DNA from: Burkholderiales bacterium
Lineage (GTDB): Bacteria > Pseudomonadota > Gammaproteobacteria > Burkholderiales > Casimicrobiaceae
Length of the DNA: 64,000 nt
Assembly: GCA_020852555.1 (NCBI GenBank)
Contig: JADZAQ010000051.1
Span: 1 to 64,000, forward strand
Reading direction: 5' to 3'
The position numbers and the translations under genes are program-made. Within the stretch, counting starts at the first letter, position 1; every line of letters begins with the position of its first letter. Shown one piece after another: positions 22,331-32,451 of the stretch. Below the pieces are notes generated by a model. That model worked only from the letters and a program-made list of their open reading frames with translations. It did no database searches and was not told the DNA's origin.

Positions 22331-23528
22331 CCTCTCGCCTCAGCTGCCCGATGCCCATGGGCACTTCGGGCCCTACGGCGGCGTCTTCGTCGCCGAGACG
22401 CTCGTCGCGGCGCTCGACGACCTCACGACGCAGTACGCGAAATATCGCGACGATCCGGCGTTCCAGGCGGAGTTCGCCTATGAGCTCGCGCACTACGTCG
22501 GGCGACCGTCGCCCGTCTACCACGCGCAGCGCTGGTCGCGCGAGCTTGGCGGCGCGCAGATCTGGTTGAAGCGCGAGGACTTGAATCACACCGGCGCGCA
22601 CAAGATCAACAACGTGATCGGGCAGGCGCTGCTCGCGCGGCGCATGGGCAAGCAGCGCGTCATCGCCGAGACTGGCGCCGGGCAGCACGGTGTGGCGGCG
22701 GCGACCATCGCCGCCCGCTACGGCATGGAGTGCGTCGTCTACATGGGGTCCGAGGACGTGAAGCGCCAGGCGCAGAACGTCTACCGCATGAACCTGCTCG
22801 GCGCGCGCGTGGTGCCCGTCGAATCCGGCAGCAAGACGCTCAAGGACGCGTTGAACGAGGCGATGCGCGACTGGGTGACGAACGTCGAGACTACGTTCTA
22901 CATCATCGGCACCGTCGCCGGGCCGCATCCCTATCCGATGATGGTGCGCGATTTCCAGCGGGTGATCGGCGATGAGTGCCTCGTGCAGATGCCCGAGTCC
23001 GCCGGCCGCCAGCCCGATGCCGTGATCGCCGCCGTCGGCGGTGGCAGCAATGCGATGGGCATCTTCTATCCGTACATCGGTCATCGCGACGTGCAGTTGA
23101 TCGGCGTGGAAGCGGGCGGCGACGGCCTTGCCACCGGCCGGCACGCGGCGTCGCTGACCGGCGGGCGCCCCGGCGTGCTGCACGGCAATCGCACCTATCT
23201 GCTGCAGGACGCGAATGGCCAGATCAGCGAGACGCACTCGATCTCGGCCGGTCTCGATTACCCGGGCGTGGGCCCCGAGCACGCCTGGCTCAAGGACAGC
23301 GGCCGCGCGCGGTACGTGGTGATCGACGACGCGGAGGCGCTCGCCGCCTTCCACGACTGCTGCCGGATCGAAGGCATCATCCCGGCGCTTGAGTCGGCGC
23401 ACGCGTTGGCCTATGCGAAGAAGCTCGCGCCCACGCTCGCACCGAACCGGATCCTGCTCGTGAATCTCTCCGGCCGCGGCGACAAGGACATGGCGACCGT
23501 CGCCGAATGGGACGCCCGCAAGCGCTGA
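22305..23528 (+). CDS. trpB: tryptophan synthase beta chain
   Basis: [27 protein letters not shown] motif; overlaps trpF 3' end. Confidence 0.96.
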   Translation: MRMTDLPSDLSPQLPDAHGHFGPYGGVFVAETLVAALDDLTTQYAKYRDDPAFQAEFAYELAHYVGRPSPVYHAQRWSRELGGAQIWLKREDLNHTGAHKINNVIGQALLARRMGKQRVIAETGAGQHGVAAATIAARYGMECVVYMGSEDVKRQAQNVYRMNLLGARVVPVESGSKTLKDALNEAMRDWVTNVETTFYIIGTVAGPHPYPMMVRDFQRVIGDECLVQMPESAGRQPDAVIAAVGGGSNAMGIFYPYIGHRDVQLIGVEAGGDGLATGRHAASLTGGRPGVLHGNRTYLLQDANGQISETHSISAGLDYPGVGPEHAWLKDSGRARYVVIDDAEALAAFHDCCRIEGIIPALESAHALAYAKKLAPTLAPNRILLVNLSGRGDKDMATVAEWDARKR

Positions 23529-23565
23529 ACGCGCCGCGAGCACCGCTACGAACGATCACCTCGAC

Positions 23566-24384
23566 GTGAACCGCATCGACACCACCCTCACGGCGCTGAA
23601 GGCGGGCAAGCGCACCGCGCTCATTCCCTACATTACGACCGGCGATCCGTCGCTCGCGGCGACGCTGTCGATCATGGAATCGCTGGTGCGCGCCGGCGCC
23701 GACGTGATCGAGCTCGGGGTGCCGTTCTCCGATCCGATGGCCGACGGGCCGGTGATCCAACGCGCCTCCGAGCGCGCGCTTGCGCAGCACGTGTCGCTCG
23801 CCGACGTGCTCGATGTCGTGGCGCGGTTCCGCCGCGGCAACGCGACGACGCCGGTCGTCCTCATGGGCTATGCCAACCCGATCGAGGCGATGGGTGTGGA
23901 AGCGTTCGTCGAGCGTGCCCAGGCGGCGGGGGTCGACGGCGTCCTCGTCGTCGACTATCCGCCGGAGGAAGCGCAGGCGTTCGCCGCGCTGCTTGCCGCC
24001 CGTGACATCGCGCCGATCTTCCTGGTGGCGCCGACCACGCCCGAGTCGCGGATCGCGGAGGTCGCGCGGCTCGCCCGCGGTTACGTCTACTACGTCTCGC
24101 TCAAGGGCGTGACCGGCGCGGGACATCTCGATACCGCCGAGGTCGCGCGCAAGCTCGCCGAGATCCGCCGGCACGTCCGACTGCCCGTCGGCGTGGGCTT
24201 TGGCATCCGCGATCCGCACAGCGCGCTGGCGATCGCCGCGCACGCTGACGCGGTGGTGATCGGCAGTCGCCTCATCCAGGAAATCGAGGCCGGACCGGCG
24301 AACGCCGCGGCGGCCCGCGCGGGGACGTGGCTCGCCACGATTCGCGCCGCGCTCGACGGACGCGGTGGAGGGGCTGCGGCATGA
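23566..24384 (+). CDS. trpA: tryptophan synthase alpha chain
   Basis: [25 protein letters not shown]. Confidence 0.96.
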   Translation: MNRIDTTLTALKAGKRTALIPYITTGDPSLAATLSIMESLVRAGADVIELGVPFSDPMADGPVIQRASERALAQHVSLADVLDVVARFRRGNATTPVVLMGYANPIEAMGVEAFVERAQAAGVDGVLVVDYPPEEAQAFAALLAARDIAPIFLVAPTTPESRIAEVARLARGYVYYVSLKGVTGAGHLDTAEVARKLAEIRRHVRLPVGVGFGIRDPHSALAIAAHADAVVIGSRLIQEIEAGPANAAAARAGTWLATIRAALDGRGGGAAA

Positions 24385-24466
24385 ATGACGCGGGCGGCAC
24401 GGTCGACGGGCGAACGCGTGCTGACGGCGGGCTCGCGGTTACGACGATCCCGGCGGGAGGGTACCG

Positions 24467-25330
24467 ATGACGTGGTTACAAAAGCTTCTCCCACCGCGCA
24501 TCCAGCGCGCGCCAGGCGAGCGCCACACGCCGGTCCCCGAGGGCCTGTGGGTCAAGTGCGCCGAATGCGAGGCGGTCCTGTATCGGACCGATCTCGAGAA
24601 GAACCTCAATGTGTGTCCGAAATGCGGCTACCACGCGCACGTCACGGCGCGTGAGCGCATCGAGCAGATCCTCGATCCCGAGGGCCGTTTCGAGATCGGC
24701 TCCGAGGTCGTGCCGGTCGACAGCCTGAAATTCAAGGACCAGAAGAAGTATCCGGAGCGTCTCGCCGCGGCGCTCGAGCACACCGGCGAGACCGATGCGC
24801 TGGTCGTGATGCAAGGCAGCGTCAAGAGCGTGCCGCTGGTGCTCGCCGCCTTCGAGTTCGAGTTCATGGGCGGCTCGATGGGGTCGGTGGTCGGCGAGCG
24901 TTTCGTGCGTGGCGTGCGTGTCGCCTGCGACAATCGCGTCCCCTTCGTGAGCGTTGCCGCTTCGGGCGGTGCGCGCATGCAGGAGGGCGTCAACTCGCTC
25001 CTGCAAATGGCCAAGACCACCGCGGCGCTGCAGGAGCTCAACCGCGCGCAGCTGCCGTACGTGTCGATCCTGACCGATCCCACGATGGGTGGCGTGTCGG
25101 CGTCGTTCGCCTTCGTCGCCGACATCGTGATCGCCGAGCCGGCCGCGCTCATCGGCTTCGCCGGACCGCGCGTCATCGAGCAGACGGTGCGCGAGAAGCT
25201 GCCGGAGGGGTTCCAGCGCGCGGAGTTCCTGCTCACCAAGGGTGCGCTCGATCTCATCGTCGATCGCCGGCAATTGCGCGACGAGCTCGCGTACCTCCTC
25301 GCGCTGCTCACCCGGCAGCCGGCGCCGTAG
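24467..25330 (+). CDS. accD: acetyl-CoA carboxylase carboxyltransferase subunit beta
   Basis: CAECEAVLYRTDLEKNLNVCPKCGYH zinc finger; SGGARMQEGVNSLLQMAKT. Confidence 0.96.
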   Translation: MTWLQKLLPPRIQRAPGERHTPVPEGLWVKCAECEAVLYRTDLEKNLNVCPKCGYHAHVTARERIEQILDPEGRFEIGSEVVPVDSLKFKDQKKYPERLAAALEHTGETDALVVMQGSVKSVPLVLAAFEFEFMGGSMGSVVGERFVRGVRVACDNRVPFVSVAASGGARMQEGVNSLLQMAKTTAALQELNRAQLPYVSILTDPTMGGVSASFAFVADIVIAEPAALIGFAGPRVIEQTVREKLPEGFQRAEFLLTKGALDLIVDRRQLRDELAYLLALLTRQPAP

Positions 25331-25353
25331 CGATCTTCCGGCCGTACCCTGCT

Positions 25354-26670
25354 TTGGCGCGACCGACCACGCTTGCCGGCTGGCTCGCGCATCTCGAGAC
25401 GCTGCATCCGAAGCCGATCGCGCTCGGCCTCGATCGTGTGCAGGTGGTTTACGCGCATCTCGGGGCGACGCTCGCCTGTCCGGTCATCACGGTGGGCGGC
25501 ACCAACGGCAAGGGCAGCATCTGCGCGATGCTGGAGTCGATCCTGCGCTGCGCGGGTTTCCACACTGCGCTCTACTCGTCGCCGCACCTCGTGCGCTATC
25601 ACGAGCGGGTGCGCACCGACGCCCGCGACGCCACCGAAGCGGAGCTGGTGTCGAGCTTCGACGCGGTGGAAACGGCGCGGCTCGCGGCGGGCGACGTCGC
25701 GCTCACCTACTTCGAGTTCGGCACGCTCGCCGCGCTGTGGCTCTTCGCCCGGGCCGCCCCCGACGTCGTCGTGCTCGAGGTCGGGCTGGGTGGGCGTCTC
25801 GACGCCGTCAACATCGTCGATGCCGACGTGGCGGTGCTCGCCAGCGTGGACATCGATCACGTCGATTACCTCGGACCCACGCGCGAGGCCATCGGTCGCG
25901 AGAAGGCCGGCATCTTTCGGCGCGCTCGCCCGGCGGTGTGCGGCGACCGCGACCCACCGTCCAGCGTCGGGGAAGCCGCGGCCGCACTTGACGCCCCGCT
26001 GTACGTGCTTGGTCGCGACTACGATTACGCGGACGAGCGCACGCAGTGGCGCTTCCGCGGCCTGCGCGGTGCGCGCTACGGTTTGCCGATACCGGCGCTG
26101 CGCGGCGCCTACCAGCTCGCCAACGCCGCCACCGCGCTCATGACGCTCGATCTCCTGCATGCGCGGCTGCCGGTGAGCGCGCAGGCGATCCGCGAAGGGC
26201 TCGTCAACGTGGCACTCGCCGGGCGCTTCGAGGTGTTGCCCGGGCGGCCCACCACCGTCCTCGACGTCGCCCACAATCCGCACGCCGCACGCGCGCTCGC
26301 TGCCACGCTCGGCAGCATGGGCTTCCATCCGACGACGATTGCGGTGTGCGCGATGCTCGGCGACAAGGACGTCGACGGCGTGGTGCGCGCCGTGCTGCCG
26401 CGCGTCGATCGCTGGTTCGTGGCGGCGCTCGCGGGTGCGCGCGGCGGTGCGGCCGAGCGCCTGCGCGCCGCAGTCCTCGCCGCCGGGGTCGATGCCACCG
26501 CGATCCGGACGTTTCCCACGGTCGCCGCCGCCTTCGCCGCGGCGCGCGAAGCCGCCGGGGAGGCTGATAGAATCGTCGTCTTCGGATCGTTCCGTACCGT
26601 GGCCGCCGCCAAGGAGTGCCTTGCCGGGACGCGCGCGGAGCGCGCCGCCAGCCGCCCGACTCCGCCATGA
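25354..26670 (+). CDS. folC: bifunctional folylpolyglutamate synthase/dihydrofolate synthase
   Basis: ITVGGTNGKGSICAMLESIL; EVGLGGRLDAVNIVDAD. Confidence 0.94.
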   Translation: MARPTTLAGWLAHLETLHPKPIALGLDRVQVVYAHLGATLACPVITVGGTNGKGSICAMLESILRCAGFHTALYSSPHLVRYHERVRTDARDATEAELVSSFDAVETARLAAGDVALTYFEFGTLAALWLFARAAPDVVVLEVGLGGRLDAVNIVDADVAVLASVDIDHVDYLGPTREAIGREKAGIFRRARPAVCGDRDPPSSVGEAAAALDAPLYVLGRDYDYADERTQWRFRGLRGARYGLPIPALRGAYQLANAATALMTLDLLHARLPVSAQAIREGLVNVALAGRFEVLPGRPTTVLDVAHNPHAARALAATLGSMGFHPTTIAVCAMLGDKDVDGVVRAVLPRVDRWFVAALAGARGGAAERLRAAVLAAGVDATAIRTFPTVAAAFAAAREAAGEADRIVVFGSFRTVAAAKECLAGTRAERAASRPTPP

Positions 26671-27464
26671 CCGCCGCCGCCGACGTCAACCTCGACGACT
26701 TGAAGCGCCGCGCCAGACGCCGCCTCGTGGGTGCGATCGTGCTCGCGCTGCTGGTGGCGGTCGCCGTTCCGATGCTGCTCGAGAGCGATCCCAAACCGCT
26801 CGGCGAGGACGTTGCCGTGAAGATCCCGCCGGTGGGCGAAGGGAAATTCGTCAATCGACTCTCCGATCGTGGCAAGCAGGATGCACCAAAGGGCGACGGT
26901 GCGAAGTCCGGCGGCAAGACCGACACCAGGACCGAACCGCCCAAGCCGGCCGCCAAGCCCGAGGCGGGGACCGGATCGCCGTCGACCGAGAATGCGCGGC
27001 CCGACCGGGTGCCGGATGCTCGCAGCGAGCCGGGCAAGGCCGAGCCATCGCAAGCGGAGACGCCGGCCGCGTCGCCCTCCGCTGCCGTGCCGGCCCCCAC
27101 CGTAGCCACGCCCACAACCAGCCCGCCCGCCGCCAGCACTCCGGCCGCCAGTGCTCCGGCCGCCGACGTCCCGGCAGCCGCCAGCACCAAGACGGGCGCC
27201 AACGGTTCCGCCGCCATTCCCGCGGCCACGGCGAACGGTCTTTTCGCCGTGCAGGTCTACGCGTTCTCCGACGTCTACGGCGCGAACTCGCTCGTCAACA
27301 AGCTAAAGCGCGTCGGATACCCGGCGTATTCCGAGCCGACCACGACGAGCAAGGGCCAGTTGTGGCGCGTGCGCATCGGACCCTATCCCTCGCGCGAAGT
27401 GGCGGCGACCGCGCGCGACAAGCTCAAGGGCGAGGGATACAACGGGATCGTCACGACGCGCTGA
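26667..27464 (+). CDS. SPOR-domain membrane protein (DedD-like)
   Basis: N-terminal TM, Ala/Pro-rich linker, C-terminal SPOR (FAVQVYAFSDVYGANSLVNKLKRVGYPAY). Confidence 0.85.
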   Translation: MTAAADVNLDDLKRRARRRLVGAIVLALLVAVAVPMLLESDPKPLGEDVAVKIPPVGEGKFVNRLSDRGKQDAPKGDGAKSGGKTDTRTEPPKPAAKPEAGTGSPSTENARPDRVPDARSEPGKAEPSQAETPAASPSAAVPAPTVATPTTSPPAASTPAASAPAADVPAAASTKTGANGSAAIPAATANGLFAVQVYAFSDVYGANSLVNKLKRVGYPAYSEPTTTSKGQLWRVRIGPYPSREVAATARDKLKGEGYNGIVTTR

Positions 27465-27507
27465 CCGGCGCTCGCGCCGTGCCTGCGCCGTCGACGTCTC
27501 GCCAAAC

Positions 27508-28038
27508 ATGACGGTCTTCGACTGGTCGGTGATTGGTGTCGTCGCGCTGTCGATCCTGCTCGCCTACGTCCGCGGCTTCACCCGGGAGTTGATCGCACTC
27601 GGTGCCTGGGTGCTGGGTTTCTTCGCGGCACTCGCGTTCTCGCCCATCGTCGGCGCCTGGCTGCCCGAGATCGGGGGCCACCCGGTACTGCGCTACATCG
27701 TCGCATTCATCGCCATCATGATTCTCGCCATCGTCGCCGGCGCGCTCATCTCCTGGCCGTTGTCGACCATCATCCGCAAGTCGGGCCTCGGCTTCGTCGA
27801 TCGCTTCCTGGGTGGCGTCTTCGGCAGTGCGCGCGGCATCGTCGTGGTGCTCGCCTTCATCCTGATCGCGGGGCTCACGACGCTCCCCCGCCAGGATTGG
27901 TGGCAGAATGCCGCCCTTGCGCGGCCGCTCGTGCTTGCCGCTCTCTCGTTCGCCCCCTGGCTGCCGGCGGAATGGGCGCAGAGTCTTGATTATTCCCGCG
28001 AAGGCCGCACCGTGGAAGAACGCGGTCGCAAGGCCTGA
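27508..28038 (+). CDS. cvpA: CvpA family protein
   Basis: Multi-TM, FDWSVIGVVALSILLAYVRGFTRELIALG; precedes purF. Confidence 0.9.
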   Translation: MTVFDWSVIGVVALSILLAYVRGFTRELIALGAWVLGFFAALAFSPIVGAWLPEIGGHPVLRYIVAFIAIMILAIVAGALISWPLSTIIRKSGLGFVDRFLGGVFGSARGIVVVLAFILIAGLTTLPRQDWWQNAALARPLVLAALSFAPWLPAEWAQSLDYSREGRTVEERGRKA

Positions 28039-28059
28039 CGAAGCACTGAAAGGGTCGTC

Positions 28060-29571
28060 ATGTGTGGCATCGTCGGTATCGTGGCGCACACGCCGGTCAA
28101 CCAACTCCTCTACGACGGACTCCTCCTGCTCCAGCACCGCGGGCAGGATGCCGCGGGCATCGTCACGAGCGAGGGCCCGGTCTTCCACATGTTCAAGGGG
28201 CCGGGACTCGTGCAAAACGTGTTCCGCACGCGGAACATGCGCGATCTCACCGGCCGCGCGGGCATCGGCCATTGTCGCTACCCCACCGCCGGATCGGCGT
28301 TCTCGGAACTCGAATCGCAGCCGTTCTACGTCAACTCGCCATTCGGGATCACACTTGCGCATAACGGCAACCTCACCAACAGCGAGGCGTTGAAGCGCGA
28401 GTTGTGGGAGGTCGATTTCCGCCACGTCAATACCAACTCGGACAGCGAGGTGCTGCTCAACGTGCTCGCCCTCGAACTGGAGCGCGCGGCGCAGCATCAT
28501 CGCCTGGATCCGGAGGCGATCTTCACGGCGGTGGCCGGAGTGCACCGGCGCTGCCGCGGTGCGTACGCGGTGGTGGCGATGATCGCGGGTTATGGACTGC
28601 TCGCATTTCGCGACCCCTTCGGCATCCGCCCGCTCATCGTCGGCCGCAACGAGCAGATGGGCGGCACCGAGTATCTCGTCGCTTCGGAGTCGGTGGCGAT
28701 CGAGCCGCTCGGTTTCCGCGTGGTGCGCGACGTGGCGCCGGGCGAAGCGATCTTCGTCGATGCCACCGGCGGGTTCCACGCGCGGCAGTGCGCCGAGCGG
28801 CCGTCGCTCAATCCGTGCATCTTCGAGTTCGTCTATCTCGCGCGACCCGATTCGGTGATCGACGGCACGTCGGTGTACGAGGCGCGCCTCAACATGGGCG
28901 ACGCGCTCGCCGAGAAGATCCGCCGCCTGCCCGCGGCGGCCGACATCGACGTCGTGATCCCGATCCCGGACTCGAGCCGGCCGTCGGCGCTGGCGCTCGC
29001 GACCCGGCTCGGACTCACGTACCGCGAGGGCTTCGTCAAGAACCGCTACATCGGCCGCACCTTCATCATGCCGGGGCAGGCGATGCGGCGGAAGAGCGTG
29101 CGCCAGAAACTGAATCCGGTGGGCATCGAGTTCAAGGGCAAGGTGGTGCTTCTCGTCGACGATTCGATCGTCCGCGGGACGACCTCGCGGGAGATCGTGA
29201 ACATGGCGCGCGAGGCGGGCGCGCGGAAGGTGTACTTCGCGTCGGCGGCACCGCCGGTACGCTTTCCCAACGTGTACGGTATCGACATGCCGAGCCAGGA
29301 AGAACTCGTGGCCACCGGCCGCACCGAGGCCGAGATCGCGCGGGAGATCGGCGCCGATCTCCTCATCTATCAGGATCTCACGGCACTGCAGGATGCGGTG
29401 CGCAAGGCCAACCCCCGTCTCGTGAACTTCGAGGCGTCGTGTTTCGACGGCAAGTACATCACGGGGGACATCACCGCCGACTACCTCTCGCACCTCGCGA
29501 GCGAGCGCAACGAGTCCCGTGGGCAGTACGCTGCGGCGGACCTGCTCGAAGAAGAGAGAGAACCCGGGTAG
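28060..29571 (+). CDS. purF: amidophosphoribosyltransferase
   Basis: [41 protein letters not shown]. Confidence 0.96.
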   Translation: MCGIVGIVAHTPVNQLLYDGLLLLQHRGQDAAGIVTSEGPVFHMFKGPGLVQNVFRTRNMRDLTGRAGIGHCRYPTAGSAFSELESQPFYVNSPFGITLAHNGNLTNSEALKRELWEVDFRHVNTNSDSEVLLNVLALELERAAQHHRLDPEAIFTAVAGVHRRCRGAYAVVAMIAGYGLLAFRDPFGIRPLIVGRNEQMGGTEYLVASESVAIEPLGFRVVRDVAPGEAIFVDATGGFHARQCAERPSLNPCIFEFVYLARPDSVIDGTSVYEARLNMGDALAEKIRRLPAAADIDVVIPIPDSSRPSALALATRLGLTYREGFVKNRYIGRTFIMPGQAMRRKSVRQKLNPVGIEFKGKVVLLVDDSIVRGTTSREIVNMAREAGARKVYFASAAPPVRFPNVYGIDMPSQEELVATGRTEAEIAREIGADLLIYQDLTALQDAVRKANPRLVNFEASCFDGKYITGDITADYLSHLASERNESRGQYAAADLLEEEREPG

Positions 29572-29705
29572 CTTCGCTGGCGCGCCGTGGAGCGCCGCGC
29601 CCGACCGCGGGGACTCGTTCGTGAAGCACCGCGATGGGGAAGCCGACGCGGCTGCGAATCGACTTGGCGTTGACGACGCGGTTCGCGACGACATAGAATT
29701 GAATT

Positions 29706-29765
29706 TCGCGCCGATTTGAAGCTTCAGCTTGCGGGCGCGTAACAAATGCCGCTAAAGCGAGGTTC
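29706..29765 (+). promoter_or_regulatory. SAM-II (SAM-alpha) riboswitch aptamer
   Basis: TCGCGCCGATTTGAAGCTTCAGCTTGCGGGCGCGTAACAAATGCCGCTAAAGCGAGG; P1 CGCGCC(29707-29712)/GGCGCG(29734-29739), ATTTG/CAAAT pseudoknot pairing, conserved AAATGnnGCTAAA tail; sits upstream of a metZ-like gene. Confidence 0.87.
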
Positions 29766-29800
29766 AGGCCCGGCCCGCGACGTTCGTGGAAGGGCACGCG

Positions 29801-29833
29801 AAACCCGTCAGGCGGTACTCGGCGGGTTTTTTT
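29801..29833 (+). terminator. Rho-independent terminator in the leader of the metZ-like gene (attenuator)
   Basis: AAACCCGTC (29801-29809) pairs with GGCGGGTTT (29821-29829) followed by T-run; located between aptamer and start codon. Confidence 0.85.
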
Positions 29834-29876
29834 GCGCCTGTCGAGGCCTTCCCATGCCGACTTCGATGGATCGATC

Positions 29877-31118
29877 ATGAGTAACGATGCCAAGCGCGGC
29901 TTCACCACCGCCATCCTCCATGCCGATCGCGGCGCCCCCATCGAGCACGGCGCGCTGCACAAGCCGCTGCACGTCTCCGTCGCGTACGGCTATCGTGACG
30001 CCAACGAACTCGCCGCCGTGTTCCAGGGGAGGGCGAGCGGCTACGCGTACGGCCGCCAGGGCAATCCCACCTCGGCCGCACTGGAGGCCAAGCTCACCGC
30101 GATGGAAGGCGGCGTCGGCACGGTGACATTCGCCACCGGCATGGCCGCGATCGGCGCGATCATGATCGCGCTGTTGCGCCATGGCGATCATGTCGTGGCG
30201 AGCCAGTTCGTGTTCGGCAACACGTCGAGCCTGTTGCTTACCCTCGAGGCGCACGGGCAGGGGGTGACGTTCGTCGATGCCACCGATGCGGCGCAGGTCG
30301 AGGCGGCGCTTACGCCCGCCACGCGTCTCGTCTTCGTCGAGACCATCGCCAATCCACGCGTGCAGGTGGCCGACCTCGTACGCATCGGCGAGCTCTGCCG
30401 AGCGCGGGGGATCGTCTACGTGGTCGACAACACGATGACCTCACCGTGGCTCTTCCGACCGGTCACCGCCGGTGCGAGCCTCGTCGTCAACGCGCTCACC
30501 AAATACATCGGTGGACACGGCAACGCGCTTGGTGGCGCGGTCACCGACACCGGGCTCTTCGACTGGACGCGCTATCCCAACATCTACGATTCGTACAAGT
30601 CGCAGCCACCGCAGAACTGGGGCCTCCAGCAACTGCGCAAGAAGGCGCTGCGCGACTGGGGCGCCACCCTCGCGCCCGAGCAGGCGCACCACATCGCGAT
30701 CGGTGCGGAGACGCTCGCGCTGCGCATGGAGCGCATCTGCGCCAACGCGCTCGCCCTCGCGCGGTTCCTCGGCACGCATCGCATGGTGCGTGCCGTCCAC
30801 TACCCGGGCCTCGCGTCGCACGGGCAGCACGCACTTGCGCAGGAGCTCTTCGGTGGGCGTTTCGGCGGCCTCCTCGCGTTCGAGCTGGCCGACGGCGTCG
30901 ATCCGATGGCCTTCCTCAACCGCCTGCGGATCGTGGTGCTGTCGTCGAACCTGGGTGACAACCGCACGCTGGCGATTCCGGTCGCGCAGACGATCTTCTA
31001 CGAGATGGGGCCGCAGCGGCGGGCCGCGATGGGCATCGCCGAGTCGCTGATCCGCATCTCGGTGGGCATCGAGGATCGCGAAGATCTCATCGATGACTTC
31101 GACCAGGCGCTCGGGTAG
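29877..31118 (+). CDS. metZ: cystathionine gamma-synthase family protein, probable O-acylhomoserine sulfhydrylase (MetZ-like)
   Basis: PLP-type Cys/Met metabolism enzyme (YGRQGNPTSAALEAKL, LTKYIGGHGNALGG); SAM-II riboswitch upstream. Confidence 0.8.
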   Translation: MSNDAKRGFTTAILHADRGAPIEHGALHKPLHVSVAYGYRDANELAAVFQGRASGYAYGRQGNPTSAALEAKLTAMEGGVGTVTFATGMAAIGAIMIALLRHGDHVVASQFVFGNTSSLLLTLEAHGQGVTFVDATDAAQVEAALTPATRLVFVETIANPRVQVADLVRIGELCRARGIVYVVDNTMTSPWLFRPVTAGASLVVNALTKYIGGHGNALGGAVTDTGLFDWTRYPNIYDSYKSQPPQNWGLQQLRKKALRDWGATLAPEQAHHIAIGAETLALRMERICANALALARFLGTHRMVRAVHYPGLASHGQHALAQELFGGRFGGLLAFELADGVDPMAFLNRLRIVVLSSNLGDNRTLAIPVAQTIFYEMGPQRRAAMGIAESLIRISVGIEDREDLIDDFDQALG

Positions 31119-31155
31119 ATGAACGACCCCCACGCTCGCTGCGCTCGCTGCCGCC
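31119..31155 (+). repeat. dispersed intergenic repeat ATGAACGACCCCCAYRCTCGCTGCGCTCGCTGCCGCC, copy 1
   Basis: 37 nt, 36/37 identical to 31263-31299. Confidence 0.85.
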
Positions 31156-31185
31156 ACCGGCGCCGCTGACGAAGGGCTTTACAAA

Positions 31186-31237
31186 GAGACGCCGAGACGC
31201 GGAGAAAAGGCATTCTTTCTCTGTGCCTCTGCGTCTC
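31186..31237. repeat. imperfect inverted repeat GAGACGCCGAGACGCGGAGAAA-N8-TTTCTCTGTGCCTCTGCGTCTC
   Basis: 22-nt arms, 18/22 complementary, between two direct repeat copies. Confidence 0.8.
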
Positions 31238-31262
31238 CTGTGAAGTGCACTTGGAGTCTGCG

Positions 31263-31299
31263 ATGAACGACCCCCACACTCGCTGCGCTCGCTGCCGCC
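31263..31299 (+). repeat. dispersed intergenic repeat, copy 2
   Basis: See copy 1; followed by GAAGGGGGC. Confidence 0.85.
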
Positions 31300-31530
31300 G
31301 AAGGGGGCGCAGTCAGCGGCTTGGGGCGGCCCGGCGCCGATCCGCGACAGCAGTTGACGCGTCACGGCAGGCGATCCGCCACGGCCGCGGCCAGTTGCCG
31401 ATCGCCGTGGGCATCGCCGGTGCCCGGGCACCGAACTTGCTCCCGATCGTGACTCGTGCCGAGCGTTCCGCGTGAATCGAGCGGGGTGGCGGTCACCATC
31501 GGCTCGGTGGCGCTCCCGGAGTTGGCGAAG

Positions 31531-32370
31531 ATGCACTACCGTGTCGTCTTGCAAGGCCGCGCCGTCGGCGGCGCGGACATCGAGCACGTCAAGCGCGAAT
31601 TCGTGCGCGTGACGGGATTGCCAGCCGCGGTCACCGACAGTTACTTCAACGACCGGCCGCAGCCGATCAAGCGAGGTCTCGGGCGCGCCGATGCCGAGCG
31701 GATTGCGGCGACGTTGCGGGCGATTGGCGCCGCGGCGTCGGTCGAGCGTGAGGTGGAGGAGCGCGACGACGACGGTGGCGAGATCCAGATCGCCGTCCAT
31801 CCCCTGAGCGTCGGGCCGCCGAGCGTCATCCCGGGCTCCGCCGGCGCGGCACTGGCGGCGGCCGTCGTGCAGCGACCGCGTTGGGTGCGTGGCCTTCGAG
31901 CGCAACTGCCGGCACTGGTCGGCGTGGCAGTACTGGCCATCGGTGCCGTTTACCTCGCGCCGAGCGTCGATGAGTTCGTGCAGACGCTGATCCCGGCACG
32001 AACGCCCGTCGTGGCGGCGCTGCCCAGGCATGCCCCCGCGCCCCCGCCGCCTGCTGCGATCCCGGGGCGCGATGCGACGCTGCTGCACGGACCCTGGCGG
32101 TGCACCGATCAGCGCACGGGTGTCGCCACGTACTGGACCTACCGGGACGACGGCACGGTGGTGTTCCACGGCGATGCGCTCATGGAGGGTCCGTCCCCAG
32201 CAGCGCCGGCGAAGGACGCGCCGCGCGCTTGGCGGCTGGCCGACGGGAACCTCGTGCTCACGACGGAGCAGGGCGTGGTGACCTCCCTCCCCGTCGAGGT
32301 CCTCACCCTCGCCAATCTTCGTTACGGCGACGCGGGCAGGGGCATCGCGGTCGACTGCCGGCGCCCGTAG
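31531..32370 (+). CDS. hypothetical protein, small N-terminal domain + single TM + C-terminal domain
   Basis: ORF with good codon usage; MHYRVVLQGRAVGGADIEHVKREF... then hydrophobic LPALVGVAVLAIGAVYLA; alternative start 31456. Confidence 0.65.
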   Translation: MHYRVVLQGRAVGGADIEHVKREFVRVTGLPAAVTDSYFNDRPQPIKRGLGRADAERIAATLRAIGAAASVEREVEERDDDGGEIQIAVHPLSVGPPSVIPGSAGAALAAAVVQRPRWVRGLRAQLPALVGVAVLAIGAVYLAPSVDEFVQTLIPARTPVVAALPRHAPAPPPPAAIPGRDATLLHGPWRCTDQRTGVATYWTYRDDGTVVFHGDALMEGPSPAAPAKDAPRAWRLADGNLVLTTEQGVVTSLPVEVLTLANLRYGDAGRGIAVDCRRP

Positions 32371-32451
32371 GCTGCGCCCGCGCACCGCTGTCGCAGGAAT
32401 TGGGCGCCGCCGCCCGTGCGGGATAATGGCGTTCATTCCGCACGGGTGCCG

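Noticed and set aside
26563-26580. GATAGAAT -10-like motif near the folC 3' end
   Set aside because: Within coding sequence (ADRIVVF); could be an internal promoter but not supportable from sequence alone
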